This document shows, piece by piece, positions 19,203 through 24,460 of a stretch of DNA of 24,460 nt; position 1 is the stretch's first letter; every line of letters begins with the position of its first letter. The stretch spans positions 1,169 to 25,628 of the forward strand of contig JAHLWZ010000321.1 of the NCBI GenBank assembly GCA_020536535.1, read 5' to 3'. The DNA comes from Pelomyxa schiedti (lineage: Eukaryota > Evosea > Pelobiontida > Pelomyxidae). The notes beneath the pieces were generated by a model, which was not told the origin of the DNA, did no database searches, and worked only from the letters and a program-made list of their open reading frames with translations. The position numbers were made by a program, and so were the translations under genes.

Positions 19203-19772
19203 ATGGGCTGTGGTGGATCTAAAGACGACGGCGCGGCCGCAGCACCTGCCCCCGCTGCGGTATACTATTGTTATATTATTTTATTTCCTCACCTGCGTTT
19301 CTTTGTTTTCTTCCTTTTTTTTTTTTTTTTGGCGATACAAAACGCTATTAAACGATACGAACTAATTTTACAATTCTCTTTTTTTTATGCAGAAACCAGG
19401 GGGCTATGTAAAGTACCAACCATCGGCGGAGGAAATGGCTAAACGCCAAAGAGAAGAAGAGGAAGAAAAAAGATGGATGGCCGAGGCAAAGAAGACAGGT
19501 AATACAATCCAATCCTATACAATCCAATCCAGTCATCCTACACCAAACTATATGTAATACATACACACCCAAATAAGCAATCATCCACACTAACCGAAAC
19601 AACACCTTAAGGACCACCGGAACCACCTGTTGCCGTTTTGCCAGAAGGAGCCTCGCAAGAGCAATACAAAGAGTATATGAAAGTCAGATACGAACACGAA
19701 TGCTGGGAGAACACAATTCTTCTGCAATCCAGAAAACTCAAAGCCGCTGCTGCCGCTTCAGGGGGTTCATGA
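19203..19772 (+). CDS. Small N-myristoylation-motif protein, 107 aa
   Basis: Three exons (19203-19259, 19393-19498, 19612-19772) join in phase through introns of 133 and 113 nt, longer than usual here and T-rich or repetitive. The N-terminus MGCGGSKDDG is a classic N-myristoylation signal (Gly2, Ser6, Lys7), with Cys3 available for palmitoylation, so a membrane-tethered cytosolic protein is likely. Then follow an Ala/Pro-rich linker, a charged helical segment (EEMAKRQREEEEEKRWMAEA), a PPEPPV turn and a second helix with QEQYKEYMKVRYEHECWENT, ending AAAAASGGS. I do not recognise the family; charged helices behind a lipid anchor suggest an adaptor. It is head-to-head with the RhoGEF and convergent with the DnaJ gene. 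Confidence 0.78.
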
Positions 19773-20016
19773 TGAACTCCTCATCTTTCATGTGCCAATG
19801 TGTGCTGTATGACGGTACTGCATGTAAACAGCAACGCCATCACAGAACACAGTCACAACATCAACCCCACCCAATTTGTCATGATAAGTAAATACCGCAT
19901 AAATAAGCCACAAAGTTTGCTTGTTTTATTTCTTTCCTTTGTAAATGAGAGAGTTCTATGGCTGAGTGCGTTGTATTCCAAAAAGAAAAATTTAGCAATT
20001 AGAAGGCTGTACCCTC
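19773..20016. other. Convergent 3' flanks
   Basis: Between two converging stop codons. ATAAATAAG near 19898 may serve the plus-strand gene. No coding signal is seen. Confidence 0.45.
19925..19930 (-). terminator. Polyadenylation signal AATAAA of the DnaJ gene
   Basis: The minus strand has AATAAA about 87 bases after the DnaJ stop codon. Confidence 0.5.
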
Positions 20017-21899
20017 CTAGGCTGAAGTACCAAGGAGTTCCTGGAATCCTTATGTTGTGTGTAAGATTAGTTGTTCAGGATAAATGTGGTGAACCTTTCT
20101 TTTGTGCCTCAGTGAGTGTTGTGGGGAACCGGACAGTGATGTCAACCATTAAATCACCCTTGTCTTCTGAGGAATAGTACCCTTTCCGGGGCATCCCTTC
20201 ATCTTCAATCTCAATTACTGATCCTATGGTGGCACTTAGTTGGGAACCTTTAGGAAGGTTTCTAACCTGGCTTGGTGACGGTGTCTCGTTTGACGGTTAC
20301 CTTGTGACCATCAAGGTGCTTTATTTCTTTGGAGAAGCCAACCAGTGACTGAGGAAAGGTAAGAAACTGCTGGGTGGTAGGGAAATGCTTGCCTCAAGGA
20401 GTGAGATAGTCATTGAGTACCGCAGGTTGTCGCCTTCTCTAGTAAATTTGTTGTGATCCAAAGTTTTCACAATGAACCTGTGGTCGCATATAAATAAACA
20501 TAGAAGAAGAAGCTGCTCAGTACTTAACATCCCCAGGTAAGGTATCAGGTTTTTCATCACCAGCATCTTCAAAAAGGATTGTGTCACCATCCTTCATTCC
20601 CTTTTCCACTACCACGGTCATTGGAGTTTCGTCCGTTTCCACTTTAGTGCCATGACAGTGAGGACAAGTACCCCCTGTGTGCACCTTGCCTTTTCCTCCA
20701 CATTGGTCGCATCTAAGTTTTATGTTGGATCACTAGTAATATTAAAGCTACACACGTAGTCTGACTCTGCTGAATGAATCCAGGAGCAAGCTGGATGACC
20801 TGCTTTCGTACTCCTGTACCTCCACAGGCAGTACACTTGTGTACGGAATAGGGATCCGCCGCACCAGTGCCCTCGCATTGGTGGCATAGGACCTGTTTTC
20901 GGTGTACAATCTATAGACATTAGACAGAGGAAGTGGGTGTTGGGAACAAACCCGGAAAGTTCTTCCTTCATACAAGTCTTGCAGTGTAACTTCCAGCTCA
21001 ATTTCTTGAGTTGGCATTTTCTGCTCTTGTTGTTGCACTAAACAAAGTTAATATATTAGAGGGAGTAAAAAGATGCCTCACTAGATCCGCCATCGAAATT
21101 GAAGTTAAAACTAAAGGTGCATTGAGTTCCCAGTAATGAGATGAGGAATTCAGATATACCCAGAGAAAATATCAAAAGGATTTTGGAATTGGTGACCAGA
21201 GAGCCCTTCTTCTCCGTATTGGTCGTACAATCGTCTTTGGTCAGGGTCCGAGAGAATTTCATACGCTATATATTATATTGATCCTTTGGCTAAAAAAAAA
21301 AGTCAGGTTGCTGTTACCATTAGAAATCTCTTGGAACTTTTCAGGGTCCCCTCCCTTGTCAGGATGGTGCCTAAAACATAACCATTAAAAATTGACATGC
21401 CATCCGCGCACTTGTCAAAGTGTCAACTCAAAGCACACATAAATAGAAAGAAGAAGAAGAACGGGAAAAAAGCAAAAACCCCGCCCCATCAGTCGCACCA
21501 GACACACACACGTACGTTGGAACGAGTTGCCGATACGCCTTTTTGATCTCAGCCTCTGTGGCGTCGGGCTTCACTCCCAGCACGTCATAATACTTTGTCC
21601 TGCTCCCCCCGCCGCCGCCGCTCGGCTGCGGGCCCCCCCCTCCTGCCGCCCCCGCCTCCCGCTCCGGCCCCGCCGGGGCCACCCGACGTGAAGAACGTGC
21701 GGGCCGACGCCGCGGGACCAACCAGCGACATGAACACCACCACGAACAGCACGGCCGACAGCACCACCAGCGCCACGTACCGGCGCGAACACCCCGCCCC
21801 CGCCGCGTCCCCGTGCCGCCGCGCCCCGCTCGACGTCGTCGTTGGCCGCATCTCGATGATGTTGTTCCCCCTGCTGCTGGTGTTTTTTTCCTGCTTCAT
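20017..21899 (-). CDS. Type I DnaJ (Hsp40) with N-terminal membrane/signal segment, 429 aa
   Basis: Twelve exons, all in phase: 21899-21683, 21642-21516, 21370-21318, 21265-21160, 21110-21082, 21037-20952, 20910-20756, 20712-20524, 20477-20393, 20348-20267, 20223-20095, 20048-20017. A hydrophobic run (YVALVVLSAVLFVVVFMSLV, about 38-57) after Arg-Arg is a signal peptide or anchor, ending PAASA. The J domain starts at TKYYDVLGV (88) with HPD at 117-119, followed by a short FNFDGGS linker. The zinc-binding region has four CxxCxGx[GK] units at 215, 232, 259 and 274, and the C-terminal substrate domain shows HLDG and DLMVDI. This is the layout of Scj1-like ER lumenal DnaJ proteins that drive the Hsp70 BiP; an ER location is inferred, and no KDEL is present. 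Intron 20392-20349 is GC-AG. The 40-nt GC-only first intron (21682-21643) is weak but restores phase. Confidence 0.88.
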
Positions 21900-22098
21900 C
21901 GAAAAAATATGCCTCAATCAATTCTGAAAACTACAGCAAAAGTTAAAGGCTGCCACGTGGTGGGGGCTATGTCCCTCTGCGAATCTTCTTAAGAACATCT
22001 TCGTTGTGCTGCACGCGAAGTTAAAAAAAAACCTTAAACGGTGATATCTCTGAAACTAGTTGCATTATTTTTCGGCTGCACATTTTGAAATGATAATG

Positions 22099-23164
22099 TC
22101 AGGGTGTTTCTGGCTTTTCTTCAAAGTGGGGAGTTGTCTTTGTTGTGCCCAGTGGTATAACACGACGTACTTCCCATGGTGTATCCTCTGTTGTTGTTGA
22201 TTAGGTTGTTGGGGGGAATATGAGAGAACGGAAAATTACCGGCAACTCTTGTGTTAATATAAATCTCTTGAACCATAAATTCCATTGGCACCCAAGCGTC
22301 TTGGTATTTTTTGGCTAGTGCCTCGGCTTCTGCTTTTTCCCTGGATAGTGTTAGATTTGGGGAAAGGAAATAGAACATTCTGATATCACACTTGAAATAA
22401 CCAATGCCGATGTGAGGCTCAAAAGGAGTTCCATGCCAATCGGGGAACGCCTCTGAGCATATCTTGAAAAGCACATCAAGTTGGCCGGGTGGATCAGTGA
22501 TGGGGTCCTGTTTCTGAAATTAGGCTAAATGGACATTCTGGGGGAAGCCAACCAGGAACATGGTGCTGGAACCCTTATTGTTGAACAGTTTTATCTCATC
22601 TATTTTAACCTTGAACGGCTGTATCCTCGACATGTGTGCCCGGAGAATATCGGCTGCTGGGCCAACTCTCCCATAAGGTACAAACGGAGCCAGCAACGTA
22701 ACGTGAGGATATGGTGGCCGTTTAATCTTTGGGTTCATGTGGTTCTTCTTAATATCCACTATTGTTCAAAGAAGCAAATGGGGTTAAAAAAAAAAAAAAT
22801 ACATAGCAAAAGAGGTAAACATTATTACTAATTTTAGGTGTAACATAGAAAGGCTAATTGTAATTCAAATTTTAAAATTAAATTAAAATTAGGGCAATTG
22901 GGGGTAATGTAATTTACCAATTGGCTTCCACAGAGCCGGGGGAGGCATAACGACGAGCGTGCTCGCCGCCGAGAAGTCGTTGAACGCTCCCATCGGCGTA
23001 GGGGGCACCGGCGCCGAGGCAAGCGCCGCCTCCATCGTCGCCGCGTCCTCGGGTGTAGCCGCCGACGCAACGAGGCGGTCCCGTATGTCCGCGAAGTGGG
23101 TCTCCCCAAGTTGGGTGCGCAGGGAAACCAGGAACCGCACACGACTGTTGGCCACTGCGCTCAT
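22099..23164 (-). CDS. 2H phosphoesterase (LigT / 2'-5' RNA ligase-like), about 260 aa
   Basis: Exons 23164-22918, 22758-22392, 22340-22240 and 22187-22099 join in phase (introns 159, 51 and 52 nt). The fold is recognised from STLVVMPPPALWKPI, then PYPHVTLLAPFVPYG with the first catalytic H-x-T motif (H101), SSTMFLVGFP, and the second motif PHIGIGYF (about H191), ending WVPMEFMVQEIYINTR and PWEVRRVIPLG. 2H enzymes hydrolyse or ligate 2'-5' or cyclic phosphate bonds in RNA or nucleotides. Two oddities: the reading meets a TAA (22522-22520) inside a 21-nt GT...AG segment (22534-22514), and the second motif has Gly where Ser/Thr normally completes H-x-[ST]. The N-terminal 80 residues are GC-rich and carry an unrecognised helical region. 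The start is the first ATG of the frame. Confidence 0.75.
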
Positions 23165-23980
23165 CCCCACCGATGAAGAAATATTTCTCTTTTTGTTTTC
23201 TTCTGAACGGAAAACCCTGGAGGGGAACACCAGGCGGAATTCATCAATTCGGAAATATGAACAAATATCTTATCCCACTACGAACTACATAGTGATTAGT
23301 GCTGCTGGGTGGTAAGTCGGAAATTTGCACGTGCAGGGCATCCAGTTTTTCTATCAACTTGGCAGTTCGGAGTTTTAGCTGTATTTTCTGCAAGGTCTCA
23401 TTTGGTCATCAAGGGTAGACCGCATCAGATTCGTCATTGAAGTAAGGATCAGATACTGCAGAAGTTCAATCATCAGTATCACAGTGGCTTCTGGCGAACT
23501 GTGATCGTCACTGCCTGTTGATCCTTGGTCCTCCCTGCTGATCTTTGTTCCTCATTACCTGCCGAACCTGCGTCTTCGCCCTATGATGTATTTGTGTCCT
23601 TGCCACTACTGTCCACAGGCACTTTTGACTGTTGTTATTGCCTTTTTCATTGCAGGGGTTTTTTTGGGTCTCTCCACACTTGAACTCAGTTTTCCTTGGC
23701 CTTTTCTTTGGAGAACACTTCGTTGGTGCATGGATCGGCAGGTGTCGATGTGACCACATTTCGCTGTAATGGAAGTCGAAGTGGCAAGGGGCGGTCGGCT
23801 ACGCCACCCACGACAGGGGACGAGGACTCTGTTGTGGGCGGGGTGACTCGACGTCGACGCTTGGGAGAGGCGACGGGGATCGGTGGTGATCTCTGGGCCT
23901 ACAATGCAGTGCACCGTACACGCACGATCGAAGCGTTGAGCCGTTGATGGCCTTACGAGATCAGTTTTTGATTACAGACG
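23165..23980 (-). other. Unresolved stretch, probable minus-strand gene with coiled coil
   Basis: No complete gene model is possible, but the minus strand has protein-like pieces in order. One is a basic Pro/Ser-rich segment with PKRRRRVTPPTTESSSPVVG (about 23890-23810). Another is a lysine-rich stretch with CSPKKRPRKTEF (about 23720). Last is a coiled-coil-like end, KIQLKLRTAKLIEKLDALHV, about 23390-23320, closing with a stop near 23240. An intron GTCTACCC...TTGCAG fits before the last piece. The basic clusters resemble nuclear localisation signals. No start codon or family could be fixed. The divergent SDS22-like gene begins at 23981. Confidence 0.35.
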
Positions 23981-24460
23981 ATGGACAAGGGCGGTGACGC
24001 CCCAAAGGGGGACCGGGAGGAGGCCGAGGAGGAAGAGGAGGAACGAGTGGTCGACGTGGGGGCGTGGTACTCGGACGACGGCAGGAGCCTGGACCTCACC
24101 CACGTGCGCGTCCTCGCGATCCCCAGCGACCCCCCGCTTCTGGCCTCCCTCGTCGACGTCGACCTCACCCACGCGGGGCTGCGCGGCCAGCCCGCCAACT
24201 TGTCCCACCTCCGCGACCTGCGGACCCTGGTGCTCCGCGCCAACGCCGTCGGCCCCGACCTCGGCTTCGTGGCCAGGGAGTGGCCAATTGCCCCAATTGG
24301 TCCCGGTGGTGTTGGTGACGGCGGGGCCCAGAGCCAGAGCCAGAGCCAGAGGCAGCAATTGGTGCAGTTGGAGCGGCTGGATCTGTATGAGAACGCAGTG
24401 GAGAGGGTTGGGCCTGGGGATCTGGTATCTGTTGCTGGGAGCCTCAGGGTGCTGGACCTG
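23981..24460 (+). CDS. SDS22-like leucine-rich-repeat protein, N-terminal part (runs off right edge)
   Basis: From the ATG at 23981 the frame is open for 160 codons to the window end. An acidic leader (EEAEEEEEERVVD) is followed by SDS22-class 22-residue repeats: SLDLTHVRVLAIP, LVDVDLTHAGLRG, LRDLRTLVLRANAVG, LERLDLYENAVERVG and LRVLDL. The LDLTH-R and LDLYEN signatures match SDS22/PPP1R7, the regulator of protein phosphatase 1, which is mostly such repeats. About 30 extra residues lie between the third and fourth repeats, a Gly-rich and QSQSQSQ stretch with PIAPIGPGG, unlike canonical SDS22; an unspliced intron there is unlikely because the frame stays open. The 5' two thirds are very GC-rich, like other gene starts in this window. 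Identity as an LRR protein is firm; SDS22 orthology is inferred. Confidence 0.75.
   Translation, partial: MDKGGDAPKGDREEAEEEEEERVVDVGAWYSDDGRSLDLTHVRVLAIPSDPPLLASLVDVDLTHAGLRGQPANLSHLRDLRTLVLRANAVGPDLGFVAREWPIAPIGPGGVGDGGAQSQSQSQRQQLVQLERLDLYENAVERVGPGDLVSVAGSLRVLDL

Overview
The window is nuclear DNA of a unicellular eukaryote. It has many spliced genes with short GT-AG introns (mostly 40-60 nt), and a gene set of Ras-superfamily GTPases, a RhoGEF, importin alpha, a DnaJ chaperone and a RING E3. Rap1, DH-PH exchange factors and ankyrin proteins together with very short introns suggest an amoebozoan, perhaps an archamoeba. That is inference; no rRNA or mitochondrial marker is present. Gene density is high, and AT-moderate DNA alternates with very GC-rich 5' coding blocks.

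Left region (1-3800): a minus-strand Ras-like GTPase runs off the left edge. A decayed importin-alpha gene (minus, about 2409-460) has several correctly phased introns but also in-frame stops and frameshifts, and an intron-like gap holds a foldback palindrome. A plus-strand Ras-like GTPase with an atypical switch II and a CAAX end finishes at 3782.

Repeat and family region (3800-10950): clustered inverted copies of a 14-base motif (GGCGCACTTTGTGT) lie at 4019-4327, 4841-4880 and 5806-5960. The last cluster directly abuts the broken 5' end of a pseudogene. That pseudogene is the first of three tandem members of an unrecognised protein family; the other two (7072-8406 and 9639-10931) are intact. 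A Rap1-type GTPase (8633-9310) sits between the intact copies.

Right region (10980-24460): a six-exon ankyrin-type gene (10984-13953); a minus-strand receptor-like membrane RING protein (15115-14091); a large minus-strand DH-PH-DH RhoGEF (19046-15303) that shares a 156-bp divergent promoter with a small acylation-motif protein (19203-19772); a twelve-exon secretory-pathway DnaJ (21899-20017); a 2H phosphoesterase (23164-22099); an unresolved, probably coding stretch (23240-23950, minus); and the start of an SDS22-like leucine-rich-repeat protein running off the right edge.

Exon joins were made by eye: GT-AG (one GC-AG) boundaries were accepted where phase is kept and family consensus is continuous across the join. 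Small-GTPase signalling is the clearest theme: three GTPases and a dual-DH exchange factor lie within 19 kb. I cannot show that they act together.
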